Assembly: GCA_029216955.1 (NCBI GenBank)
Contig: JANAVB010009599.1
Span: forward strand, 2,745,240 to 2,809,239
Direction of reading: 5' to 3'
DNA: 64,000 nt
DNA from: Iris pallida
Taxonomy: Eukaryota; Streptophyta; Magnoliopsida; Asparagales; Iridaceae
A program made the translations under genes and the position numbers. How positions within the stretch are numbered: position 1 is the first letter of the stretch; each line of letters begins with the position of its first letter. Shown piece after piece: positions 10,336 through 22,358 of the stretch. A model generated the notes under the pieces. That model was not told where the DNA came from, made no database searches, and worked only from the letters and a program-made list of their open reading frames with translations.

Positions 10336-10744
10336 AAAACGGCTCCGACACGGACACCGTTTTGACCCGAAATTACCTTTTTGCCCTTGTGTCCAAATTG
10401 GACCGTTGGGTAGGCTATCCTAGCTAATTTGACCATTCTGGACACGTTGACAATGTTCATTTCATCGTCCGAAAATGTTTGTTGATAATTTCTCTGAGTT
10501 TAACCTTTTTATAATTATTTATTAATTAATTCACATAATGTTCGTATTTCGGGATTAGTACAACGAAACTGAGATCAGTCAATTCCAGTGATCTCACATC
10601 GCTGAAATTGACAAGTTGGATATGTAGATCACTATAATAAGATTATCAACCTTACCGATAATCTTCTTATCTCGATTTGCGTGCCGTAAGTTTTGACGTA
10701 CAAATAACGAAGTACACTTTAATAATTAGATTAGATTTACCCTG

Positions 10745-10932
10745 TTTGACCAGAGTTGACCAGTTGACCCAATGTCAACTGTAAGCCAACACTTGACCTA
10801 GTTTGACTAGATTATTGACCGGAGTCGACCTAGAGTTAATTTGACTTAGAAGAACCTAGAATAATATAGATTGCCTGTAGGGATTCATTTATTTTAGCTT
10901 GAACACCTTGTAACCTGTGTTGCTTTAAATAG
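10745..10932 (+). promoter_or_regulatory. W-box cluster and TATA-like box of element 3 LTR promoter
   Basis: About eight TTGAC cores (mostly TTGACC/T, one reversed) lie within 10745-10850, followed at 10923-10932 by TTTAAATAG. W-boxes (TTGACY) bind WRKY factors in plants. Placement 70-180 bp before a TATA-like box suits an LTR promoter. The arrangement repeats in the 3' LTR (from about 17778), and element 8 has a larger TTGACC cluster. Confidence 0.5.
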
Positions 10933-12080
10933 GACTCTGTGGCTTCAGTGGGACCCCCCTATACTTATCAGCTGTTCAGGTTATCGAGGCGAGTACATTC
11001 TCTGTTTATTTCATATCCTGCTTAGAATTATTTCCTGCAGTAGATTACTTTACTTGTACTGTCACGTTGGTCACACGGATTGGTACTATATGGATCCCTT
11101 CTTGAGATGTTATCCTTAGGGAGCATCGGGTACTCTATGTTTGTGCGTTTCACTTGCATGGCGTATCACTATGCTTCGTTGATTCTTCGATCACTTGTGA
11201 CATATACTCTTATGATCACAGAGTCATCCTGGAATCCTTATCCCATTTATGGGTCTACTATCTATCACCTTCGGGGTCTATCACCTTCAGGGTCTATCAC
11301 CTTCGGGGTCTGTACATAGTATCATAACATAACCTGGCTGGATCCTTGTGTATTGATTGGGGGTACGGGGGAGTATAAATGGACATGTGAATAATACACC
11401 AGTAGTGTAGCATCAAAATCATCCCAGGCCATTTACATGTTCATATTGTACTCTGACTCACTAGTCACATGCTAGTTCTCTATGTATAGTAGATATTTCT
11501 ATTACAGTTATCTCTCTGTTTACATACTATTTTCTTTCAGTACCTGTATCTTACTTTACTGCATGTTATATGTTTTCTAACCTGCTATGATCTGTTGAGA
11601 TGTACTGTGCTCGCTCCAGTCCTGACTGGACCTGTTGATAAATTTTACAGATAGCCTGGAGGTGCCTGCTAGCCTAAAGGAGACACATTAGAGGTTGTTT
11701 AGGTAGTTATTTCATTTTGTCTGGAGTTGTATTTACTTTGTGGATTACTTTATCTTTATTTGAGTTTTGAGATGTACTTCTGGGTTCATGTATCTTAGAC
11801 ACTTAGACTTCTATCTCCTGTACCTCTTTTGGATTTTATGTTTTATCTATTCTTATCATGCTCTACCTTAGATGTGATTGAGTTTGTATCTGCTATGTCA
11901 CCCCCATTTGGGGAGTATAAACTGTTTAGTCTTATACTGTTAGATGCATTGAGACCTAGGACAACGTTCTACCGTCGACACTGCGGCGTAGGCTGGGCGT
12001 TGTTACGTTCTCGTGCCCTAACTCTAGGGTGCGGGTCGTGACACGTTTTTAGTGGTGGCCCATGTAGGTCGAGACTAAAG

Positions 12081-12112
12081 TGTAGTGGTATTCGAACTAG
12101 AGTACCACTACA
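12081..12112 (+). other. Conserved leader hairpin, element 3
   Basis: TGTAGTGGTA and TACCACTACA form a perfect 10-bp stem around the 12-nt loop TTCGAACTAGAG, 38 bases after the LTR. Element 8 has the same loop and a stem differing by one compensatory pair (60044-60075). The position suits a packaging or dimerisation signal, or a priming structure. Confidence 0.7.
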
Positions 12113-14745
12113 GCCTGCAGTAGGATTAGGATATATTTTGAAGGTACTCAATCACAGATAGGAACCCTTGAGAGATTTTCGGGATGACCCTGTAGAATCT
12201 TATTTAACTTCGATTTGAAAACTCTCTTTTTCCCTTGATTTAATTTTTTTTTTTACTTTTTGTTGTTAAATTTGATTTTTATGGATTATTGTTGAATTTG
12301 AGTTTGTATTTATTTTGATGGAAGATTTTCGAATTTTGAATTGTGATGATAGCTGTTGCATTTGAGTCTGTATTTTGATGGATTGTGTTCACTTTTGAAT
12401 TTTGATGTTCGTTAATAAATTTTGATTTGATTTTTGAGTATTCATTGTTGATTTAATTTGATTTTTGGCAAAATGAAATTATATGGGCTAGGTCATCTAT
12501 GTTATGGAATCTAGTCTTCTATAGTCACATTATCCAGCATGGTGAGGACATATAGTCTGACTCTGGATGTATTTCTTGGGTGTGGGAATTTAAGGTTTTC
12601 GCAGCCAAGCATGCGGCACCGCAAAAATGTTAAATACCATGATTCTAGAGATATGTGCATAAGTCAAGGGCTCTGTGATTATCGTAGCCTTGCTTACTAG
12701 TATGACGAGGATTTAGAGTACCATGATTTTGGATAGACGCATATGATTATCAGATTGTGCTTAAAATATTTTGAACATATTTTCTTACTTTTTCTCAGTC
12801 ATTCAAAAAAAAGAGAATTATTGTCTGTTGTTTTGCCTAGTTTCTTGTCTTTAACTTAAGAGTATGTTTAGTTATTTTCATAAACCTTTGTGTAACTTCT
12901 TGCTATGAGTTTTTCTTAATACAATGAATCGATGATTTTGCTAGATTTTATCTTGAATTTGATATTTAAGTCTGGATTTCAAAATGGTTCCTTCTTTAAA
13001 CTGATAAGCAAAACAGATTTTCTCGTTATTTCTTTCTTGCTATTATTCTTGTATTAAATAATAATGATAATAAAACTGTCTTGATTTCGTCAATCACCTG
13101 CTTGCAATCTTGGTAGGAATCTAAATGTTAGTCTTAACGTAGAATTAATTTTATTGGGACATGAGAATATGTATGTGAATATATATAGCAGACACTTGCC
13201 TAACACGTATGCATGCTACACTTGATTTTTCCACATATCTAGATACATATTGATATGTTGTTGATGTCCAAATTTTCATAACCAATATTTCTGGTTCTCT
13301 GCTTTTCCATGTTTAATTCGTAATTTTTTAAATATAAAATTTCATGTTGTTATTTAGGTTTACGTCACTGCACATGTATGTTATACGTAGGGTTTCAAGT
13401 CAAAAAAAATTTTTGTTGAAAATTTGTGTTTAAAATTTGTCAATTTAAGACTGTGTACATATTAACCCTTAATACTGAATTCCAAATGTTTAGTTTAAAT
13501 TACTATTTTATTTTCTTAATATAATATTTAGAGCTGCGTACATTGTTGTAAGTAGGAATATAAATTTAAGTTTCATATTCTTACATGCTAGTTGTGATAA
13601 ACATTGAGTTGGGTTTTAATGTTCAAGTTCTCCAAAATTCTGAAAACTAGTTACATGTTAACATTTTTACATTAATTTCCATGTTTAGTTAAATTTCAGA
13701 TTTAATATGTAATATTGAACTGTATGCGTAGATAAATGTATTGGTAATATGATTAGGGTTTCATTTCTATCATGATAGGATGTATTGGGAGCATTGAGAT
13801 AGTTGTGATCTTTCAAACTCCTAAATTTTGAAATTGCATTATGTTAATATTACACTTGTTAAAATGTTAGCTTATTTCAGATTTGTATGTAAATGCTGAA
13901 CTAAAACCTGGATTTAACCTTTCAATACTAAGCTATAACGCTGTACAAGGACACACACACACACCCCCTAACATATTATATACTGTCGTTTAACCTTACC
14001 CTTCCCCTCTATGTTATGATTGTATATCTAAATAGATGTATATAGAGCTTAGGCATACATATTATAATATATATAAATACGTAACTAAATCTCTACCTTT
14101 TTATAGATGTATATGGTTAGCCATGCATGTTATGATTAAATAGGTTGCGTATTGTGGATTGTTTAACCATATGCCATGAGTAATATAACTGGATGGCTAT
14201 TGTTTGAAACCCAAATCCTCGTATACACTTTCATGTATATTCACGTACACACACGCCTACTATCTAACCATATGAACCTGTCCACATACACCCATACACA
14301 CACAAACCACCTAATATTACATGATGCTAGTTTTCCCTCTCTAACGCTCTCTCTGTATATATATTGTGATTGGATTTCAATGCAAGTGACTTTCAATTCT
14401 TTAACTTGTGATTTTGATTTTCTTGGGGTAGTACCCTTTTTCAGATGATTGGTAGTTATATTTGTTTTATTCTGATAAGTACCAGTTTTCATATAGGATG
14501 GTAGACCGCCTTACAGTTTTGATGAATTGTTATTTCTGTAACTTTTCTAATTTAGCATTCTAGATTTCTTGTGTGTTTTGATACCCTATGACTGTTTGGT
14601 TAGTATGACTAGTAAACCTAGATGTGACTTCACTGTCACCGTATACCATGACCCTGTATGCCGTTCGTTTATTTGATGGTATGATTTGTTTAAGTTCTGG
14701 GACTTTAATTTTGGGGGTTTGACCTAGAGGGAGTAGGGATATTTT

Positions 14746-14781
14746 AATTTCGAGGACGAAATTTTTATAAGGTGGGTAGGA
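14746..14781 (+). other. 3' hairpin and polypurine tract, element 3
   Basis: AATTTCG-AGGA-CGAAATT forms a 7-bp stem with a 4-nt loop. It is followed by AAGGTGGGTAGGA directly before the LTR, the likely polypurine tract that primes plus-strand DNA. Confidence 0.75.
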
Positions 14782-17700
14782 TGTGAGCACCCTGAATTTC
14801 GGGTTGAAAATTTTCATTTTATTTTATTTCTCTGATTATTTGGTTTTGATAAATATTTTATTCTATTTATTTATCTGTAAGTGTACTTTTTCATGCCATT
14901 GATATTTGGGGTATCAGGGATGTTCAACTCTGGAAATCCTCTTCACGAGTTTTGGAGTGGACACGATTACCTTCATGACGGTATATGGTGTCCCACCCAA
15001 ACTTGTTCCCTTGTGCCCCTTTTTCTTCGCCGAACTTCGGGTCGAATTAGACCGTTCGATCAGTAATTGATTTTTCCACTCTTTTTCTTGATCATTTTCA
15101 GCGCGTTACCATGACATTTAAATTGGGAGCGCAAGACCAGTCAGTTTCTTGAAACCAACTCCTCATTGATGATCTACTCGAGACGCTCGTCACCCATGAC
15201 CTTTGTGTCCCACTCAGATACGTCATTTTGAGCTCCATTTGATTCGCACAACTTTCCCGAGTCGTGACCCGATTTTATTTCACACCACGGCGTCACATTC
15301 ATTTTCCAACTTAATTTGTGGGTCCCCTGTCGACCAAAACCTGTCCGTCCCAACTATGGACATGGCCCACTTTGAGCCTACTATCCGTCCGCCACTTGTG
15401 TCCTATTTATTGGAATCTCCATGTGCTACTTATTTGCTCATGATCATCAACGCCTAATTTTAATTCATTTATTGCACGATGTCCAGTTTTGACCCAATCC
15501 GGCTCCACCGAGTCCAGTCTAGCTCCATGATTTTCTCCATCATGACACCCTCAAAATTCTTGCCCAAAAATATTATGCACTCATTTTGCCTATTTTTCTA
15601 TATTTAATAGAATTTTCCTATTGAATTTAATTCCTATTAGATTGGACATTTCCCTCTAAATTAATTCTAGCCATTGGATTATCTAATCAAATCCTCACCC
15701 TTTATTATCCCTCACAATCACACAGCAGCCTCCCCTCTCTTGTGGCCGGCCCTAGTTTCTAGGAGAGCCACCTCATCTCTCTCTCATCATTTATTACTTA
15801 TCTACTCTCTCTCTCCTCCTTATCCTTTCCATTACTACCCAACAAATCCATGCACAGCTTCTTTCCCGACCACACACGACAATAACTTAACAACTCCTCC
15901 ACCACCACCTTACTCCGGCCACCCACTGGCCCCCTCGCCGTGGCTCGGCCAGCCGGGCCGCCCACGACAGCCCCCTCCATCTTCTTCTTCCTCCATCCTC
16001 CTTTCCAACACCCGACCCCTACATCTTTCGGCCACCACTCTCTCGAACCACCATCAACTTCCACCTCCTCCGCTCAGGTCGACCGCCTTGCCCGTCGCCT
16101 GGCCGCGCGAGCCCCCTCGCCGGCCATGTGTGGCTGCGCGCAGCCCACGCACGACAGGGCGGAACACAGCAACATGCAATGGCGCGCACGCACGTGCGCG
16201 TGGGCCGCCATCGCGCGCCGCCACGCCGCTGTGCGGGTCGCCGTGGGCCCCTGGCCGTGCTCCCACGCCATGGGCGAGCCTCCCCTGACGGCCACTGTCC
16301 TCCGGGACGCGCCGTCGAGGCGATTCGTGCATTTTGAACGACGTCCCGTCGTGACGCGAGCGAGATTGAGTCCATTTTGGCGCTCCGTTGTAGCGACTTC
16401 GCACACATTTTTCCGGAGATCCGACCGTTGGATCGGCGATTTCTTCGCTCCGTCGCAATCTCGGTATATCCACCTTCATTCCTGTCAATTTTCGTCCGTT
16501 AATTTTATCGTTTGATACATGAAAACCGGCCACCAAGTTGACCGTTTAAATTGTATTAAATTTGGACAGTTTCGCGGGACCAACTTCGTCAGCTTGTATC
16601 TCCTCCACCGCAGCTCCGTTTGGCGTACTACTAGTTCCGGTGCGAAGCTGGTATAACCCTCTTGCTACCCCTTCAGTTTCGTTTCATTGTGAGCTTGTTT
16701 GATTAGTTGAATTCGACGCCAAAGTTGGCCGTCCGAATTCGTAATTTCCAACTTGTAAAATTCTATTTTTGAACACGGGACTCCAGATTTCATTTCTGAC
16801 ACCACCATTAGACTTGTGGCGTCGTTCTGGCATGTTTTCATATAAAATTTGTTAGATTTGGAGAACGTGGGCCCGGGCACGTTTTTCGGTGCAAAGCGGG
16901 TCCCACATTCTGGGTCAACGAGACTTTTTGATGCCGGCTCATCGGAATCCACTTCCGGAGATACCGTTGAGTTCGTATCGTCATTCTGGACTCGTTGACA
17001 TATAATTTGCTAGGTTTCGGTGGACATTGGGTCTGGCACGCATTTCGGTGCAAGTCGGATACCAATATTCGGGTCAACGGGTCATTTTGAGATCGGCTCA
17101 TCGGAATCCAATTCCGGAGATACCGTTGAGTTTGTATCATCATTCTGGACTCGTTGACAGGTAGTTTGCTAAGTTTTGAGAACTTTGGCTCCGGCACACA
17201 TTTTCGTGCAAATCAGAATTCCAAGTTCTGGTCAACGGACCAAATTGAGATCGGATCAACTGAATCCAATTCTGGAGATACCGTTGGGTTCGTATCGACA
17301 TTCTGATTGCGTGGACATATAATTTGTTATATTTTATAGACTTGTCTTCTTGCACGTTTTTCGGTGCAAAACGGCTCCGACACGGACACCATTTTGACCC
17401 GAAATTACCTTTTTGCCCTTGTGTCCCAATTGGACCGTTGGGTAGGCTATCCTAGCTAATTTAACCATTCTGGACACGTTGACGATGTTCATTTCATCGT
17501 CCGACAATGTTTGTTGATAATTTCTCTGAGTTTAACCTTTTTATAATTAATTATTAATTAATTCACATAATGTTCGTATTTCGGGATTAGTACAACGAAA
17601 CTGAGATCAGTCAATTCCAGTGATCTCACATCGCTGAAATTGACAAGTTGGATACGTAGATCACTATAATAAGATTATCAACCTTACCGATAATCTTCTT

Positions 17701-19083
17701 ATCTCGATTTGCGTGCCGTAAGTTTCGACGTACAAATAACGAAGTACACTTTAATAATTAGATTAGATTTACCCTGTTTGACCAGAGTTGACCAGTTGAC
17801 CCAAAGTCAACTGTAAGCCAACACTTGACCTAGTTTGACTAGATTATTGACCGGAGTCGACCTAGAGTTAATTTGACTTAGAAGAACCTAGAATAATATA
17901 GATTGCCTGTAGGGATTCATTTATTTTAGCTTGAACACCTTGTAACCTGTGTTGCTTTAAATAGGACTCTGTGGCTTCAGTGGGACCCCCCTATACTTAT
18001 CAGCTGTTCAGGTTATCGAGGCGAGTACATTCTCTGTTCATTTCATATCCTGCTTAGAATTATTTCCTGCAGTAGATTACTTTACTTGTACTGTCACGTT
18101 GGTCACACGGATTGGTACTATATGGATCCCTTCTTGAGATGTTATCCTTAGGGAGCATCGGGTACTCTATGTTTGTGCGTTTCACTTGTATGGCATATCA
18201 CTATGCTTCGTTGATTCTTCGATCACTTGTGACATATACTCTTATGATCACAGAGTCATCCTAGAATCCTTATCCCATTTTTGGGTCTACTATCTATCAC
18301 CTTCGGGGTCTATCACCTTCGAGGTCTGTACATAGTATCATAACATAACCTGGCTGGATCCTTGTGTATTGATTGGGGGTACGAGGGAGTATAAATGGAC
18401 ATGTAAATAATACACCAGTAGTGTAGCATCAGAATCATTCCATAGTGTAGCATCAGAATCATCCCAGGCCATTTACATGTTCATATTGTACTCTGACTCA
18501 CTAGTCACATGCTAGTTCTCTATGTATAGTAGATATTTCTATTACAGTTATCTCTCTGTTTACATACTATTTTCTTTCAGTACCTGTATCTTACTTTACT
18601 GCATGTTATATGTTTTCTAACCTGCTATGATCTGTTGAGATGTACTGTGCTCGCTCCAGTCCTGACTGGACCTGTTGATAAATTTTACAGATAGCCTGGA
18701 GGTGCCTGCTAGCCTAGAGGAGACACATTAGAGGTTGTTTAGGTAGTTATTTCATTTTGTCTGGAGTTGTATTTACTTTGTGGATTACTTTATCTTTATT
18801 TGAGTTTTGAGATGTACTTCTGGGTTCATGTATCTTAGACACATAGACTTCTATCTCCTGTATCTCTTTTGGATTTCATGTTTTATCTATTCTTATCATG
18901 CTCTACCTTAGATGTGATTGAGTTTGTATCTGCTATGTCACCCCCATTTGGGGAGTATAAACTCTTTAGTCTTATACTGTTAGATGCATTGAGACCTAGG
19001 ACATCGTTCTACCGCCGACACTGCGGCGTAGGCTGGGCGTTGTTACGTTCTCGTGCCCTAACTCTAGGGTGCGGATCGTGACA
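14782..19083 (+). repeat. Element 3 3' LTR (4302 bp)
   Basis: Collinear copy of 7748-12043. Visible differences include a shorter CG-rich run near 16190 that changes frame, two rather than three 'CTATCACCTTCGGGGT' units near 18295-18325, and a tandem duplication of a 26-bp 'GTGTAGCATCAGAATCAT' unit at 18421-18467. Confidence 0.95.
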
Positions 19084-19088
19084 CCAAA

Positions 19089-21069
19089 CTTGCAAATCAC
19101 GCGCCATGAAAATGGAGTCCTTCGTGCTCAAAAATCTCAAGATTTACGCACACAACTCCAAACGCATAAAAATGTACAGTTTGGTTCTGCGAATGCTGCT
19201 AGTAATCTTCTTTACACACAAGGGACTAAACGTTTTTCTACCCCAAATGTAATAAAGAAGAATACTCCATCTGTTCCTTCTGACTTACGTGAATTGCTAA
19301 TGCAAAAGCGTAAGAATTCACAATCTCCAGTGACGTTCCCCCAAGAAAAACATCATTGTGAATATCACCAGGTTGTGATCAATTGTTGTTGTTCAGCTTC
19401 AAAACGGTCAGTTTTTGATCGACTGAGTTTTAATTCGCTTCAACATCAAGCTGAAGACCAAGAAGATGAGTTGTCAAATGCATCAGTCAACGTGGCATCT
19501 CATACTAACAGAGGACGACGACCGAGACGGAACATGTCCCAAACTCCAGGTCAACAACAGTTCAACAGACTTCTTGATTCCTTTGAAGGAGTATATCAGA
19601 ATACTCAATCAAGAAGACAAAGGCAATTGCAGACTTCTGATTCAGAAGCTGGGGGTACTCAATCTTTTGAGTCTGATACCGATAGTGTGGATTCATACTT
19701 CTATACTAATCCCTCTATATCTTCAAGAGAGGTTGAATCCTACGCTGTTGGAGATGAACCAGAGATGTCATCTGCTAATACGGAACAACATCTCACTGCC
19801 GTGGAGCAATCATTGAAAGACATGCTCAACATGGTGGAAAGCATGCATCAGATAATTTTGAATCAGCAAACTGCTCAACCTATAGTAATAACTCCGGTAC
19901 CAGTAGCAGCACAAACTCAAGATAGTCAAGGGGCTGATATACCTTCGAATATTCAAGAGCCTGCTGTTAATCAAAATTCTGCATCTCCAGATCCCATCAT
20001 TCCAGAAGATGTACCACCTCCAGTGGGGGTTACGGTACATCTAACGACTATTCAATCAAATGTGCTTCCTCAAACCAGTGAAGCCATTCAAGCAGTGCGT
20101 GAACTCAAAGCACAGTTTGAAGTTTTGAGGCACAAAGATCAGCTCCAGAGGTTAGGGATTAAGCAACTTTATCCTTCTCATTGGAATGATGTACCCTTTC
20201 CACCGAAGTTCAAGCCACAATCCATGGTTTTATTCGATGGAAAAGCATCTCCCAGTCAATATATCAATTACTTTGATATTGTGACTGTACACTTGCAGAA
20301 AAATGATGCTCTTCTCACTCGAGTGTTCATCGGGTGTCTGACGGGTTCAGCTTACGACTGGTATCGTAGCTTACCTGATAACTCTATTTCGTCTTTTGAC
20401 GAATTCAAGGCAATGTTTCTCTCCCGTTTCTATGAAGGAGGTATGGACATGAACATGTCCTCCTTGATAGAAATCAAACAAAAAGAGAAAGAAGATACTC
20501 GGACGTTCATTGAACGTTTCCGACAGGCTACTCTAAAGATGCCTCCTGGTATGCCAGATTCAGCGTTGATTGATACATACAAGATAAATCTACGACCATC
20601 CATTGCTGTCTTCACAGGTTTCCAATTCACAGATTGGGCTTCGTTTATTATAGCAGCAGTTTCTGCCGAGACCAATGGTAGGTTGGCTCGGGAACACGGG
20701 ATGATTTTCGCTTCAGAAGATAAAAGAAAGAAAAGTAATCCTGGTAATAATCCTGGCAATCGTAATGTGAAAGGAAAAGATACTCTTATGGTCAATCTCT
20801 CCAAGAACAAAACGACGCCAAATAATCAGGAATCTTCCAGGCCAAAAGAAGAATACTCTTTTGACGAAAGTGATATCCCAGGGATATTTCAGTGTCTGAT
20901 GAAAAGTGGCAAACTTCAGATTCCAGAGCCAAAAAGGCCTAATGAGGTGAATCTGACTGACAATCCCAAATATTGTATCTATCATAGATACATTAATCAT
21001 CCTACCAGTGCTTGCTATGTCTTAAAAAAGAAGATCCAAGACCTGATAAATGGTGGCCTATCGCTTTAA
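19089..21069 (+). pseudogene. gag: Element 2 gag core segment (retrotrans_gag family)
   Basis: This is the continuation of the sense ORF after element 3. The first 380 residues are Q/S/T-rich and low in conservation. At roughly residues 390-505 (counting from 19069) lies the Ty3/gypsy Gag capsid domain, with 'YDWYRSLP', 'FKAMFLSRFY' and 'FIERFRQA'. Near 633-650 is CIYHRYINHPTSAC, a C-H-H-C zinc-knuckle-like motif common in Tat Gags. The frame ends at 21069, but the homologous reading continues in another frame from about 21060, so a frameshift of one base (or a programmed shift) lies there. Gag would assemble the particle. Confidence 0.85.
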
Positions 21070-22358
21070 CCAATGATGACCATACAGTTACAACCAACAT
21101 GGTCTCTCTTCAGTTTGGAGATTTTCCTCCACAGCAAGTCCCAGATGGAATTATCCCAATTCCGAAGGCGACGATGAAGATCGTGAATATCCCGCCTGCC
21201 AGGGAAGAAAATACAGGATTGCTGCCGCTCACATTGAAGAATGGTGAAATCATGTGGGTACATCCTGACTTAATACCTGAGTTGGAAAATGAAGGTAAAA
21301 CTTTAAAATCCAAGAAAGGTAAGAAAGTCAAAACCTGCAACATGATTTCTCATGTTATTACAAATCCTGATGACTTGGATCATCTATGGGATGGCATTCC
21401 TCTAGAAGGTAGACTGAAAGGACTAAACATCTGTCCTCCAAGTCTAGCTCCTCCTACCAAGCTCAAGCTTACTCATCAGCAGTGGCTAGCCATGAATAGT
21501 ATTCCTTTATACCGGGCATAACAAGTCTTTGCTGCTTATAAAAAAGCTCCAACAGGGATTTCTCCTCGTATCCCGAATCCTTCTCCTCCCTTAACTACAG
21601 AGATGTCTATGCTTCATTTTCCTGTAGTTGCAGAGGTTTCTTCTTCTTCCTGTGCTGAAACACCTGTTCAAAGCTCACTACCTATCCACTTGTATAGTCA
21701 GCAATCTGTCCTTCTCATGAGAAAGATGGGTTACAACTTTCAAAAGGCAGAAGGTTTGAATTATGATAAAGGAATACGTCTTCCTTTACAAATTCAAAAT
21801 CAGAATTCTACTGCTGGATTGGGTTCTGAAGTGCCTCGTAACAACCCTCACAAGAAGAAGGCTAAGGAAAGAAAGACTAAATCCTGTAATATGGTACTTC
21901 CTTCTCCTGAGTCTGAAGAAGAAACTTTTGTTGGTACAAGATCTGGAAAAGAGTACCACAAAGACTATGAGGGATCCTCCAAAGAAGCAGAAGATGTAGT
22001 GGAGACTCTACCAGTTCAACCTTCTCCTGTTCCTGTTAAACCGTCTGTGGTTGAAAAGGGGAAACAGAAGGCAGTACGCTTTGATATCCCATTGAAGCCT
22101 GCTTCTAATCAGGGGGTGGTGATGAAGCCTTACAAGTTTGACATTCTAGCTCAGTTAGCCAATACTCCGGCTAGACTTTCTATATTTGAACTGCTTCGCC
22201 TTTCCAGAGAAAGCAGAGAGACTTTGACCGAAGCTTTACTTCAAGCAGACTCATGCTTGGCACAACTCAAGGCTCCTGATAATATACCAGTGTCATCTCC
22301 GCAATGCCAATGGAAGCAATTCCCAACATCACCTTTACACAAGAGGATATGCGATTGA
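21012..22358 (+). pseudogene. Element 2 gag-protease linker with G-patch-like module 1 (broken)
   Basis: One frame stays open from about 21012 to 22358 except for a TAA at 21519-21521. It follows the gag frame shift and precedes the protease frame. At about 21690-21836 it has YSQQS...MGY...GLN..KG.RLPL...GLG, which fits the glycine spacing of a G-patch (an RNA-associated domain also attached to proteases of some retroelements). Lysine-rich and acidic stretches follow. The next frame begins by overlap at 22304-22358, implying a second frameshift. Confidence 0.7.

Larger units (their letters stand above)
7748..12043 (+). repeat. Element 3 5' LTR (4296 bp)
   Basis: In order: an AT-rich start; a pyrimidine-rich then very GC-rich block (about 8650-9300); a 158-bp tandem array (about 9790-10335); a W-box cluster (10745-10850); a TATA-like box (10923-10932); and a transcribed-looking tail ending GGGTCGTGACA. 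The long open frames at 8640-9374 lie in the GC-rich block and shift frame between the two LTR copies, so they are not genes. Confidence 0.93.
12044..14781 (+). other. Element 3 interior (non-coding, AT-rich)
   Basis: This 2.7-kb interior has no coding frame longer than noise. It begins CGTTTTTAGTGGTGGCCCAT, shared with element 8, then a conserved hairpin. After that comes AT-rich sequence with minor CA-rich stretches (about 13950, 14230-14310). The last 300 bp is again conserved with element 8 ('TTCATATAGGATGGTAGAC'). Confidence 0.8.
7748..19083 (+). mobile_element. Element 3: LARD-like retrotransposon, 4.3-kb LTRs, non-coding interior
   Basis: Target duplication CCAAA (7743-7747, 19084-19088) flanks an element starting TGTGAGCACC and ending GTGACA. 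The LTRs are 4296 and 4302 bp and the interior 2738 bp, which is the plan of large retrotransposon derivatives. The PPT region carries the chromovirus-like TTTCGAGGACGAAA signature. Leader and 3' interior sequences are shared with element 8. No gag or pol remnant is present, so mobility must depend on proteins from elsewhere. Confidence 0.93.

Noticed and set aside
12031..12110. Possible tRNA gene suggested by TAGTGG and TTCGAAC
   Set aside because: Only one stem-loop forms. There is no acceptor stem, anticodon arm or B-box of proper spacing, so I call it a leader hairpin.
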